DNA of 64,000 bases from Trichosphaerium sp. ATCC 40318 (lineage: Eukaryota > Discosea > Flabellinia > Trichosidae): positions 1-64,000 of the forward strand of contig JALMLS010000353.1 of assembly GCA_038496445.1 (NCBI GenBank), in the 5' to 3' direction. The translations under genes were made by a program, and so were the position numbers. This document shows positions 22,796 to 33,461 of the stretch, in pieces; within the stretch, counting starts at the first letter, position 1; each line of letters opens with the position of its first letter. The notes under the pieces are model-generated. The model searched no databases and was not told the DNA's origin. It saw only the letters and a program-made list of their open reading frames with translations.

Positions 22796-23677
22796 AAGTA
22801 GTTTGGTTTAAATAAACCGTTACTAATACGACTTTGGGTACCGCTAGGTTGTTTTTTAAATAATGTAACACGTCTAATATCGCTGTATCTTGAGCTTCTT
22901 TGCTGCCAATGACGCTTGACTTTGTGAATTGTTCTCCAACACATCTTCGTTGATATAGAGTTTAATCGTGGTTCAACAGGAGAAACTCGAACTGGCAGTG
23001 CTTTATACCTCTTTATTGTATGTTCCGGCTGTTTTGTAGAGCGTGATGTATTTCTCCTAGTCTTCCCGAGTTTATGTGCGGGATTGTCTGGTAAACCGTT
23101 TGTATACTTCGGGTACTGTGCCCAATGTTCTACTACGCCCTCGTGTTGTATCCTAAGAACGCGCGGTAGCCACGTAGGATTCGTTTTAGGTTTTCGCCAG
23201 CTGAGAAAAAGGGGAGGTTAGCGCTAGTTAAAAAGTGATAGGGTGAAAAGCAAGCAAGAGATTGTGATGCAGAGTCTCGCTGCCGAGATTTGTACAAAAA
23301 ATTCTATCTTGAGAACGTAAAGAAGGAGGACAAGGTACTACAGAAGTAGTACAACCGATCCTATTTTTTATTGATTTTTGTTCTTCAAGCCCGAAAAAAT
23401 CCAAAACGAAAAATAAAAATTACGCCTATTTTTCCGGCTACTGGAACATAATTGTTGTTTTAGGTGCTTGTTTATGTTACTGTTATTAACGTTACCTATT
23501 TGTTTTCTTAATTTTTGGTAGTGTCGGCTGAGGTCTGCGATGATTTGTCCGATGGCTCTGAATACCACTTAGAAAAGCTGCTGCGCTCATTTCTCTTGCG
23601 TCGAAAGTTGGTTTAGATGACTCCAAGTATTCATAAAAAGGTTTACAAGGGATTATATTACTGTTATTTGATATCAT
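22796..23677 (-). CDS. Possible two-exon gene for a basic protein, unknown
   Basis: From 23200 down to a TGA at 22796 the minus strand is open for about 135 codons, strongly basic, Arg/Lys/Pro-rich, with motifs such as WRKPKTNPTWLPRVLRI. It is preceded by a clean acceptor (CCTTTTTCTCAG) but has no early ATG. Upstream, 23492-23677 begins with an ATG and a protein-like N-terminus (MISNNSNIIPCKPFYEYLES). A one-base frame change near 23566 continues it as a helical segment (IGQIIADLSRHYQKLRKQI). The joining intron cannot be settled. No family recognised; it could be a decayed gene. Confidence 0.3.
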
Positions 23678-24852
23678 ATGTGTATTTGCAGCGGTGAGGT
23701 TTCTCTCAGTTGTACTAAATATTTATGTTTTTTGGTTTTTGTTCAAAAAAATAAACTTTTTCTATTTCTTGTGTTAAGTTAGAAGGGAGTTTCAAATTAG
23801 GTCACCTCCATCATATTGTGGTATGTTTGTTAGTTAAATGTTAAAGCGGAAAGCTTCTGTTTACGTCGTAACAATATAAAAACAATACTCCATTTTTGTA
23901 ACCGTATCTGTTATTGTAGTATATTCTGACTTTGAGCACGTGCTCAAAGCTCATACCGCCCATAGTTAAAATTATGATTAGGCTCAACAAAAACAACGAT
24001 TCCACAAAAAAAAATGCTCGTAAAAACTTGTAAAAAATTCGGCAGTTCAACCTTCACTTGCCTTTTTTCGAAGGTGTCAGATGTGAATTGATTCTTTTGT
24101 TCGCCGGAGTTTTAAATGAAAAACAATAATTACCTTCATAAGAGCCCACGTGACACGAATAGACGGATTTCAATTCATTTTGAATGTGTACAAAAAGTTC
24201 GTTTAAAAATTTCTCCGTTGCAGGAATGGGCGTATTACAAACCTTTTAGCCCACGTGCATTCATACGGTTCATTTTGTAAGAAATATATTAGAGTTTACT
24301 AGTTATTAAACCCAACTGCTCTGCAATACGTGTTAGTGTTAGCTAACCAAGCACTAGAACTGGGAACCCATCTCAAGAAAACAAAACACAGAAGCATTGG
24401 TTTGTAAAAAGTTTGTGAATTACCTGTTCTAATACTAACTCGGACATTGTAACGTGATGTAACATATGTAGTAATTATAACCAATACGGTATTTTAAAAA
24501 CTAAGAAACTGCAAATCACATGCGAACCTTCAACTTCTGCCAACACCTATTTTACAATATAGTGGCTCTTGTTCAGGCCTCTTTTAGGATTCACCCCATG
24601 GAGTGGTAGCTGTCTATAGTTTTCATCTAAAAATAACAAAAAAATGGAACAAACAATTCAAGTTTTTTTTGAAATATTTTTCGATTTTACAAATTGTACA
24701 ATTCTCTTTTTACCCGCAGTATACATTGACTATATTCATTATCCGTAGTTACACATAATATTACACACACAGCTCGTCTCTATCTCCATCAAAGATGCTT
24801 CTTTTTTTGTTGTATTTCTGATGAAAATGCCAGAGCAAATACGCTTTTTTTT
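23678..24852. other. Intergenic, no gene recognised
   Basis: AT-rich 1.2 kb with three CACGTG palindromes (about 23937, 24148, 24252). No plausible exon seen on either strand. Confidence 0.4.
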
Positions 24853-26037
24853 TTATATTTCGTTTAGAAGCTGTGCCAGCCACCGTGCGGTTGTTGGTTC
24901 GTCTTGCAAAAAATTATTAAATAATCCTTTACGGAAAGCTTCTGGTAAGCATGTTGCTAATGCTTCTCGTGCTCTAGTACAGAGTAAGACAAACAAAAAA
25001 ATATAGTGAGAAACAAAACAAAGCTTGTTATGATTTTTCTTCTACTTGCCTGACATTATCCGCAAGACGCAAATAGCACCGTACAATATGCTTCAAAAGG
25101 CGTTGACTAGGTGCTTCACGAAGTTGTTGTACCTAAACAAGTAATTAAATCAAAAAGAAGCCAAAAGCGAACAAACAAGTAAAATAATCTGCTTTTTTCA
25201 AAAAATAAGCAAGTCACGATCTTAAAACAACGGCTAAGATATCCTACCATATTATTTAGCACAGAAGAGACAGCATAGAATCTATCTGGAGTAGCACAGA
25301 TGTAACTGAGTCCCATGTCATCGAGTAATATTTTTTGTACGATAAACGTTGCTACCTGTCACATTAAAATGTCAGAAAGTGACGTTTTAGCAAAAATTGT
25401 ACCGTTTTAGAAAGCTCAGAACCAATTTCCATTATGCGTAGACACAAAGGAATAATTTCAGTTGACAGAAGAAAATTAATTACTTCAGAATCATCCATCT
25501 AGCGTGGAGGTTAATATAAAGGTTCAGGACTGCAAATAGATTAAAAAACTAATTAAAACAATTAAAATTATTTTATACCTTCACCAATGCGCCAATAACA
25601 CCGAGACTTGTGAGGCGTAGGTATTCAAAGGGACGCTTTGTATTTACAGTGTTCAAGAATGGGTACAGAAATAAAGGGATTTGAGCTAAGATTTGGTGAG
25701 TAAAGCGCTTGTAGCTTTCGAATAGCATACCGTTAAGGAATAAAGTGCGAGTTTCGCGATGAGCGGCTACACACTGCAACAGAGCTAGTGCATTACAAAC
25801 TCTGTTTGATTGGTATGGTTTGAGCTTTGGTGGTGACAGCAAAGGGTAGATCGACACAATCTCCTGCAATAGTGCCGCAATGGTGCCAAAGCTATACCAA
25901 AGTATGGGAGCAAGGTCAGGGACAGCTTCACGCTTTTTACTGAGCTCAAGAAGCGCTCTGTCTCGTTTTTCTTTATTCGTTAACTCAAGCACTAAATGCT
26001 TTATCTGGTCCTCTTCAGACTGCGGTTGAGGTTCCAT
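24853..26037 (-). CDS. CNOT9: CNOT9/RCD1/Caf40, CCR4-NOT complex subunit
   Basis: Five or six exons encode a highly conserved armadillo-like protein. Exon 1 ([16 protein letters not shown]) carries [38 protein letters not shown] and [20 protein letters not shown], diagnostic of CNOT9. A 45-nt intron (25686-25730) has no stop and keeps frame; removing it gives FLNAQIPLF, the family sequence. Later exons give [64 protein letters not shown] and [17 protein letters not shown]9 scaffolds the CCR4-NOT deadenylase and binds tryptophan-containing partners such as GW182 and CNOT4. The gene is head to head with an HSPA13-like gene, 103 bp apart. Confidence 0.95.
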
Positions 26038-26140
26038 TCGACACGTTGTTATACGTCAAATGTAACGTTTCTATTGTAAATTTTTGTGCTGAAAAAAACA
26101 GCAAAAAGTCGCTGTCAAGTCTTGACGCTGACGTGTTGCA
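26038..26140. promoter_or_regulatory. Compact divergent promoter
   Basis: Only about 100 bp lie between the CNOT9 start (minus) and the probable start of the HSPA13-like gene (plus), so both promoters must overlap here. Confidence 0.4.
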
Positions 26141-28009
26141 ATGAAGGTTGACGCAGGGCTAGTAATACCCATAGGCTTTGGTATTATTTTAGTTTATTTT
26201 TCCCGTGCTCAATTGTACTAGTTGTCGTTTTACTCTCGTATGTCGCCACTTTATACTTACCAGACCCACCACCTACAAGTACACACTTATTTAGACCATT
26301 TGTAATTATGCCTAGTCATCGGGATCGACTTTGGGACGTCTTTTTCTTCAGCGGCCTATTTTGTCAATGGGAAGGGTACTGATGCTTAATGATACATGAT
26401 TCTTGCGTAACTTGTGCGTTTAGGAGACCTGGTTGTAATTCCAGATCATGTCACTGGAAAAGACTCAATTCCGAGCGTTATAGCCTTTTCTACCAATGGT
26501 ACAGTGTTAACAGGTCCCGAAGCGCTTGCACAAGCAAAAAAGAACCCAGCAAACACTATGTTCCATTTGAAGCGTTTTATTGGACGAAAGTAAGTTCTCG
26601 GAGGTGTATACAGTACACTGACGCCTATACAGATTTTCTGATCCAGTCATTCAAAATGACTTGGAATTTTACGGCTTTAAAGTAGTTGGTGTAGATGACA
26701 AACCATTCATTTCCATTACAACAGATGAAGGAGAAAAATTATGGGATCCTATCGAACTAATAGCACTTATACTAAAACGAGTAAGATCAAGTCAAGTTTT
26801 CTTTTAATGGTAGTTTTATAACTTTGTTGTTAGATAAAGACAAGCGCTGAAACACATCTTAATGCAAAGTTAACAAATGTGGTATTATCTGTACCAGGTA
26901 ATAAATCGCAGATAAGGTTCTGTAACTCCAATAATCGAGTTTCTAGTTGACTATACTGATGCACAAAAAAATGCAACAATTGGTGCTGCGGCTTCTGTTG
27001 GCCTTAAAGTACTTAAAACTATATACGAGCCGACTGCAGCTGGTACTTATATTAATAAGCGAGTTTTTGTATATTAATGCTTTGTAGCAATGGCCTTTGG
27101 GATCCATGAGAGGACTGCGTTCTTAACTATTTTGGGTATTTTTTGACAATTCATTTTTTAATTGTTGATTAAATGTATTGTAGTGTTCGATTTTGGCGGT
27201 GGTACACTTGATATCTCTGTTATGTATGCAAATTCTGGTATCTTCGAAGTTGTAGCAGTGCAAGGTATGTTAATGCATGTAGTGATGGCAAACTAGTGGT
27301 TGTAGATATTTTGGAGCTCGTCTGAGCTTCTCATTGAAACTTCGTTAATGTTGTTTGTAGGTGATCCTCATCTTGGCGGAGAGGATTTTACTCACGTTAT
27401 TATGGATCACTTTATTGGTGACGAGTTTAAGGAGAAGTATAACAGGGACGATCTAGACAAAGACCTTGATTTTGTTCAAAAACTGCGATTACATGCAGAA
27501 TCAGCAAAGATTAAACTTGATGATGGTCCTGGCGTTGATATAGAGTTTACTCATAAATTCAAGACGGTCAAGTAGTTGATTTTAAAGAGCATTTGTCAAA
27601 GGAACTTTTCTTGAAGTTAAGTGATGATTTATTTAAGCGCATGTTTGTACCAGTTGAAGGAGTACGTTATTCCTTCCACTCGCTTGTTTTAAACTTTTAA
27701 AGGCCTTGGCTGATGCAGGATTAACAAGAGACGACATAGACGAAGTTGTAGCTGTGCGTAGCTGAACATTCTTGTCCATGAAACTTATCGAAAAAAAAGG
27801 TTGGTGGTACATCTAAGACGCCGCATATTCGCAAACTGATAGAAGAACACTTTGGTTTAATGCTTCGCGATAAAGTCGATCCTCAACAAGCTGTAGCAAT
27901 GGGTACTGCACTTCAAGCAGCAGTATGTGGACGTATGTGGCCTTTGCCAGTAGCTGCCAGAGAAGCTGTTGGTCTGAAACGACCAAGTGATAAAAAGAAA
28001 GATCTATAG
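26141..28009 (+). CDS. HSPA13: HSPA13/Stch-like Hsp70 ATPase without peptide-binding domain
   Basis: About ten exons. ATG 26141 opens a hydrophobic N-terminus (LVIPIGFGIILVYF), fitting the signal anchor known in HSPA13. The ATPase follows: VIGIDFGTSFSSAAYFVNGK, LKRFIGRK, VVLSVP, KTIYEPTAAA, VFDFGGGTLDISVMY, LGGEDF and VVGGTSKTPHIRKLIEEHFG. The protein ends shortly after GTALQAAVCGRMWPLPV, as in HSPA13, so the substrate-binding domain is absent. HSPA13 is an ER/microsomal Hsp70-like ATPase of poorly known role. Exon 1 cannot be joined to the VIGIDFGT exon with correct phase using the obvious sites near 26213, 26263, 26296 and 26314, so the N-terminus is tentative. A divergent cytosolic Hsp70-like protein is the alternative. 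Confidence 0.8.
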
Positions 28010-28303
28010 CTTCAATTCCAGTTAAAAGTGTATGCACATAGCATCCAATGCCAATTTTTAAATCAAATGCTTGCACACATGACGAACTTGTACCAAAAAA
28101 AAAATAAACAACGTTCAAACTTGTTGTAAGTTAACAAGCGGTCTTAGCCTTTACTTTTACTTAATTAGGTACTGATTGTACTATACGTTATGCTATTAGC
28201 TTGAAGTAGTTACCTTAAGGTGTTGGTGGACCAAGTCTGACAAAGTCAAAATTAAACGAGTTTTCTGTTTAAAATTACATTTACAACAAGTAGCAACTGC
28301 ACG

Positions 28304-30167
28304 ATGTATTCCCACATTCGTTCCATAAGGCTCTACATAGGGCCTAAACCGGTGAATCATCTCGCAAAATTACCAAATAACGTTCAATTGCAAATATGCT
28401 CTCTAGACAAAGAGTTGTTTACTAAATGGCATCTACTTTCAAAGGTACTTCTTTTCAACGACCAACAAGAAAAATCCAAAAAGATTGAATCTTTGTGTCG
28501 GTTCGTGAAATGTCACTAATTACTAAATTTAGAACTTTGCTATAAGCACTCATTTCGATATCAATCTAGACAAGAACGGCGTTTGGTATCGATGGTATAC
28601 AAGTGGGGCGTTAGCGGCGATATATTCGTTTCCTTATGGACTTCAGCAAGAGCTATACGAAAACGGTAAAATAAAGCTTCAAAGTCTTACACGTGAGAAT
28701 GAGAAAGCTGTTGTGTGTCAAAAGTTATGGACAGTTGATGGTATACTTACAGTCCTAATAAAGCGAGATGGGTTGCTTAATGGATGCGTTCTTGTCTACC
28801 ATCCTAATGGGGATATCATTGGATCTTATGAGTACATCAAAGGAAAAAGAAATGGGCTGCAACAAACTTGGAAAGATAATACAAAAATCCTTGAGTTTAA
28901 GTCGATAGACAACAAGACGCAAGGAGTCTCTAAGCGATGGTATGACAACGGACGGATCAAAATGATAGAGCAATGGAACGATGGCGTACTTGAGGGATTG
29001 TGTCAAAAGTATTACGATAACGGAGTGCTCATGAAGGAGCTCACAAACCGGGACGGTGTACCACATGGAATAGCCACAAAATTCTCAAGGTCAGGTCAAC
29101 TAAAGAAGGAGATCACATTCAATCATGGAGTTACTGAGAATATCCTACACTACACCTATGACGACAACGATGGCCTCGAGACGGTGAAACCTTATGTTGA
29201 CGGTAAACTTCACGGAACTGTGAAGACTTTCTATCCGACTGGAGAGAAGGAAGAAGAAACTCAATATATTAAAAATAAGAGGCATGGTTCACATACGGTT
29301 TGGTACAAAAATGGAAAGATAAAACTGGCGGCTTCTTTCGTTGATGGCCTACAACAAGGAGAACATAAGGAATATTATGAGAACGGGTCCATAAACCATT
29401 TAATTATGGTCCAGAACGGCAAACCTCATGGGAAGTTTAAAAAATGGTACTCAGATGGTTGTCTTGAACATGCTGGCGTTCGCGAAAAGGGTTTTGCTGA
29501 TGGCCATTTCAACTCATGGTATAATAATGAACAACTCAATGAAGTTTGCTTCTATACTAGAGGAGTTCTCATTGAAATGAAGAAGTTTTTCGAGGATGGT
29601 AGCTTGGAATTACGCTATAAAACAAGAAACGTCAATGGAAATATTGTTGTTAAGTCGAAAACAACATGGAACAAAAACGGAAACATACGTCAAAAGATTC
29701 TTAGTACAGGAGAAGTCACAGAATGGTATAGCACTGGAGAGAAACGTAAGCAGTATTTTGTTGATCTTAGAGAATCACGTGGTAATGTATTGCATGGACA
29801 GTACAAGCAATGGAGGAAAAATGGTAAAATCGCTGAAGAGAAAGTGTACAAAAAGGGTATTGCTTTGCATACTGTTAAGTATCATGACAATGGAGCAGTA
29901 GCGTTTTTGAAGAGTGGAACAAGGATGTGTAAGCAAATGTATGACAATGGAGCGATGAAGATGGAAAGGTCAAATGCAGGAGAAACCACGGAGTGGTATG
30001 AAAGTGGTCAAAAGAAAAAACAATACTTCGTTGTCTATGTTTGCGGAGTAGATGTTAAACATGGTATGTACAAAGAATGGAACGAAAGTGGAAGTCTTCA
30101 TAAGGTGAGTTATTACAATAGAGGTACCAAACTGAGTGAAGCAGTTAAAGCTCCTAGAATTGAATAA
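28304..30167 (+). CDS. F-box/MORN_2-repeat protein, paralogue 1
   Basis: Exon 1 (28304-28444) encodes an F-box-like segment (LAKLPNNVQLQICSLDKELF, then TKWHLLSK). An 88-nt intron (28445-28532, GTACTT..TTTAG) follows. Exon 2 continues NFAISTHFDINLDKNGVWYRW and then about 15 repeats of the YYENG..DGxxHG type (MORN_2/YwqK-like, ~23 residues). The splice model is supported by direct alignment to the paralogue at 30854-31918, where LSKRAATNTHFDETLKRKGVW is continuous. MORN-type repeats form beta-hairpin stacks; with an F-box they may act as ubiquitin-ligase receptors, which is an inference. The repeats are more diverged than in paralogue 2. AATAAATAAA follows the stop by 12 nt. Confidence 0.8.
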
Positions 30168-30178
30168 CTTTGTAGTTT

Positions 30179-30188
30179 AATAAATAAA
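30179..30188 (+). terminator. Polyadenylation signal of F-box/MORN_2 paralogue 1
   Basis: Two overlapping AATAAA hexamers begin 12 nt after the stop codon. Confidence 0.4.
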
Positions 30189-30720
30189 CGTGATAAGGAA
30201 TATTGTGAGAAACATACAAATACTGTTCGTGTTTGCTTTGAAACTCCTTTCCCGGTAGCAAGGATATGTCAGGAACTAGATATATGGTTGTCTATATATT
30301 ACTTCTACATGTACAACCACATAAATTGATGCTAAACGCAAAGAGCACCGCGATTGTACATTAAGTCTTGTTAACCTCTAATTTAAGCGGCGTTCAAGGT
30401 TTTTCAATCCAAAAGCTTCAGTCGACACTGGTCGCTACTAGCAAGTATAGATACCGAATAATTTTCGTTGGTTGACGAGTAACCAAGCTAGCGCCAAACC
30501 TAAATGAACACGTGTTAAATAAGATTTGAAATTTTAATTCAAAAATGGTATGTAAAAACACCACGTGTACACAGCAATTCTGTTTTGCGAATGACAAATT
30601 TCAAGCTAAATCACTGCTTCGTTTGGGTCCATGCTTTGATAGTAACAAGCGCAACTACCCTCTCTAGGTTTTTTGACCTTTGATATTGAACTAGCGCTAC
30701 TATCTTTTTTATCCTTCTCC

Positions 30721-30806
30721 AGTTAGTCAATCGCCCGTTCATTATCTATTTTCTTTGCCTTAAAAACTGTTGTTGATATGACTTTTGAACAGGCGATTGA
30801 CTAACT
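30721..30806. repeat. 86-bp element with 21-bp inverted-repeat ends
   Basis: AGTTAGTCAATCGCC starts at 30721 and its reverse complement ends at 30806. The arms extend to 21 bp with one mismatch and enclose 44 bp of AT-rich sequence. It sits just upstream of, or in the first intron of, the next F-box/MORN_2 gene. It could be a tiny MITE-like element or a transcribed hairpin. Confidence 0.7.
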
Positions 30807-30853
30807 TCTGATTACTGAGATACTTTTACACTCTAACATCTGTTTTTTTAAAG

Positions 30854-31918
30854 TCTGGTCCCCAACACAAAAAACAATTGGGCAGTAAATTGGGTTCCTT
30901 GAGTATACTGGATATTCCAAGTGAACTTCAAACCTATATTTGTACCTTTAATAAGGAAACGTTCACAAAATTCCATACTCTATCAAAGAGAGCTGCAACA
31001 AATACACATTTTGATGAAACATTAAAACGGAAAGGGGTATGGATAAGATGGTATAAAAGCGGAAAGGTACAGTCTCATTTTCATGAAGTGAATAGGTTGT
31101 ATAAAGAATGGTATTCAAACGGAGTACTTAAGCTACAGTACATATCGGCTACTGGTGAAGATAAAGTATGGTATGATGGTAAACCGCATGGTGAATGCAA
31201 ATTATGGTATGAAAATGGACAACTTCATGAGCAGTCCATGTGGGCTGATGGTAAACAGCATGGTGAAAGTAAAGAGTGGTATGAAAGTGGACAAATTAAG
31301 AGGCAATTGATGTGGGTTGATGATAAACTGCATGGTGAAGGTAAAGAATGGTATGAAAATGGACAACTTGGAAAACAATCCGTGTGGGTAGATGGTAAAC
31401 TACATGGTGAAGGCAAACTATGGTATGAAAATGGTCAACTTCAGGAGCATTACATGTGGGCTGATGGTAAACAGCATGGTGAAATTAAAGAGTGGTACAA
31501 AAGTGGCCAGCTTGTAAGACAATTCATGCGGGTAGAAGGTAAACTGCATGGTGAAGGCAAAGTATGGTATGAAAATGGACAACTTAGAGAGCTAGGCAAC
31601 TGGGTTGATGGTAAACAACATGGCGAAAGCAAATATTGGTATGAAAATGGACAACTCCAGGAGCATTCCATGTGGGTAGACGGTAAACAGCATGGTGTAG
31701 AAAAATTATGGTATGAAAATGGACAACTTGAAGAGCTAGGCAACTGGGTTGATGGTAAACAACATGGTGAATGTAAATTATGGTATGAAAATGGACAACT
31801 TAAAGAGCTAGGCAACTGGGTTGCTGGTAAACTACATGGTGAAAGGAAATTATGGTATGAAGATGGACAACTACAGTATCAAAATACTTGGGCTAATGGT
31901 AAAGAAAGGGAAACTTGA
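30854..31918 (+). CDS. F-box/MORN_2-repeat protein, paralogue 2
   Basis: The coding exon begins with an F-box-like motif (SILDIPSELQTYICTFNKETF, ~residues 18-38) and continues into about ten nearly identical 23-residue repeats with consensus LWYENGQLxExxxWVDGKxHGE, the MORN_2 pattern. There is no ATG in frame at the 5' end. One model places ATG at 30545-30547 with a 306-nt intron (GTATGT at 30548, TTAAAG ending at 30853), giving MSGPQHKKQLGSKLG. Otherwise the 5' end is lost. It is paralogous to 28304-30167 in tandem, but lacks that gene's intron at the shared LSK site. Repeat uniformity indicates recent expansion. Confidence 0.8.
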   Translation, partial: SGPQHKKQLGSKLGSLSILDIPSELQTYICTFNKETFTKFHTLSKRAATNTHFDETLKRKGVWIRWYKSGKVQSHFHEVNRLYKEWYSNGVLKLQYISATGEDKVWYDGKPHGECKLWYENGQLHEQSMWADGKQHGESKEWYESGQIKRQLMWVDDKLHGEGKEWYENGQLGKQSVWVDGKLHGEGKLWYENGQLQEHYMWADGKQHGEIKEWYKSGQLVRQFMRVEGKLHGEGKVWYENGQLRELGNWVDGKQHGESKYWYENGQLQEHSMWVDGKQHGVEKLWYENGQLEELGNWVDGKQHGECKLWYENGQLKELGNWVAGKLHGERKLWYEDGQLQYQNTWANGKERET

Positions 31919-32952
31919 AGTTAGTTTGTTCACAACTACAATAGAATTAGTGGTAGAAATTAATATTACAATAGTTGGTCTGTCTTCTTCTTGTCCATTT
32001 ATCTTAGTATAGTCATTATCAACAAACTGATCTGTAAACCCCTTTGAACAAAGTTATCAATGAAAAGCGTGACTTATTTTTATTTCAGCGAGGGTAAGCA
32101 CTGACATATACTTTAGCAAAAAGCTATGTATTTACAGAGTATAGCTATTAACTGGTACGTTAAAATAAGCATAAGATCAGTACATGTAAATTGTAGAGTT
32201 GGCTATCAGTCAAATATCGTAAATCTCTTCCTTTAAGCTGCAAGCATGCTTTGAAAGTTTAAAATGCATTTGTTATATGCATCCGCACATGTCGCATAAA
32301 TTGCCATTAGACCAATAGGGTGCTCACCTATTTATAATGGTAGTACACGACATAGGTGTTTATCTACTATCGTAAAGTCAAAAAGTTGCAGAATTCTCAA
32401 ATGAATTCAAAGTGTTGGTTTTAGTTCCTTACAGTGACCGTCTTTTATGGCATTTATGTTAGTTATTTATATAGAAATCATTTAATTGCTACAATACGAT
32501 ACGTAGTTTTATAGTAAGCGAGCAAGTCGACCAAAATTGGAAGCGTTTTTGAAATAGCTTTCCAAATACCGGTTAACGATTTAAAATGTGCTTGAAAACA
32601 GGTTTACCATGTACTAGGTACAATAGCGCTATCTGTACATAAATAGATTCGGCGAAAGTTCGCTATCGGGCTTATCTCCCAGATAAGTCCGTTTTGATCC
32701 CAAATGTATCCGAAATCGCCTTCCCTACGCCAATAGTACCAGTGGAAAGAGTACGCGGTAATCTGAAGCAATTTCCAAGTTTGGCTGTTTATCTTGCATG
32801 ACATTCTCCGGTATTGCTTAAAACGTATGTAAAAGGGTGTTAATATATGTTGTTAATATTGATTTGGTACTTCATCGAAGCGTTGTGCAGTATTCTACCA
32901 AAATAGGATTTACATTAAAACAACCGTCTTTCACTTTAGAATTCAACACATA
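31919..32952. other. Intergenic, no gene recognised
   Basis: About 1 kb of AT-rich sequence with no supported exon. Confidence 0.4.
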
Positions 32953-33225
32953 ATGTCAACAGCAGCTGCTCTTCATACGTCCGGAATGATACCTATTGTT
33001 CGTCCTATACCTTTTAAACGTCTATGTAAACCACAACCCAAACGACAGGCTACTCCTCATTGCTGTTTTTACAAAAAAGGCAACAGTGATTATGTGGTTG
33101 TAAGATTGGAAAAATCAACAAACAAACGCTCAAAAACAAAGTCAGACAAACGAATAAGCCGTAAAAAACTTACTAAAATGGTAGCTAAGTTCCAAGGGTT
33201 TGATATTTTTTCTTCAACGCAGTAG
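32953..33225 (+). CDS. Small basic hypothetical protein
   Basis: An intronless 90-residue ORF starting with ATG after an A-rich leader. It is rich in Lys/Arg (about a quarter of residues in the second half, for example TNKRSKTKSDKRISRKKL) and carries HCCFYKKG near residue 36. No signal peptide or membrane segment is visible. AATAAACC follows the stop by about 30 nt. Basic, compact sequence suggests nucleic-acid or ribosome association, but no family is recognised. Confidence 0.45.
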   Translation: MSTAAALHTSGMIPIVRPIPFKRLCKPQPKRQATPHCCFYKKGNSDYVVVRLEKSTNKRSKTKSDKRISRKKLTKMVAKFQGFDIFSSTQ

Positions 33226-33461
33226 AAGAGTAAAAATTTGTAATTACAAAGTGTAAATAAACCAAATCATATTAAACAAAAAAAAAACACCCTGATTCGA
33301 TTACATCATAGGCTCCTTTACTTAAATTCCCCTGTTGTACCTTAACATAATACACACTCCATTTATTAGTAAAATATCCTTGCGCATCAACTCACACAGA
33401 GAAAACTCAGTCAAATTGGTTTTAATTAATTTTATTTGTACAAAAAAAATCACGTGACTTC

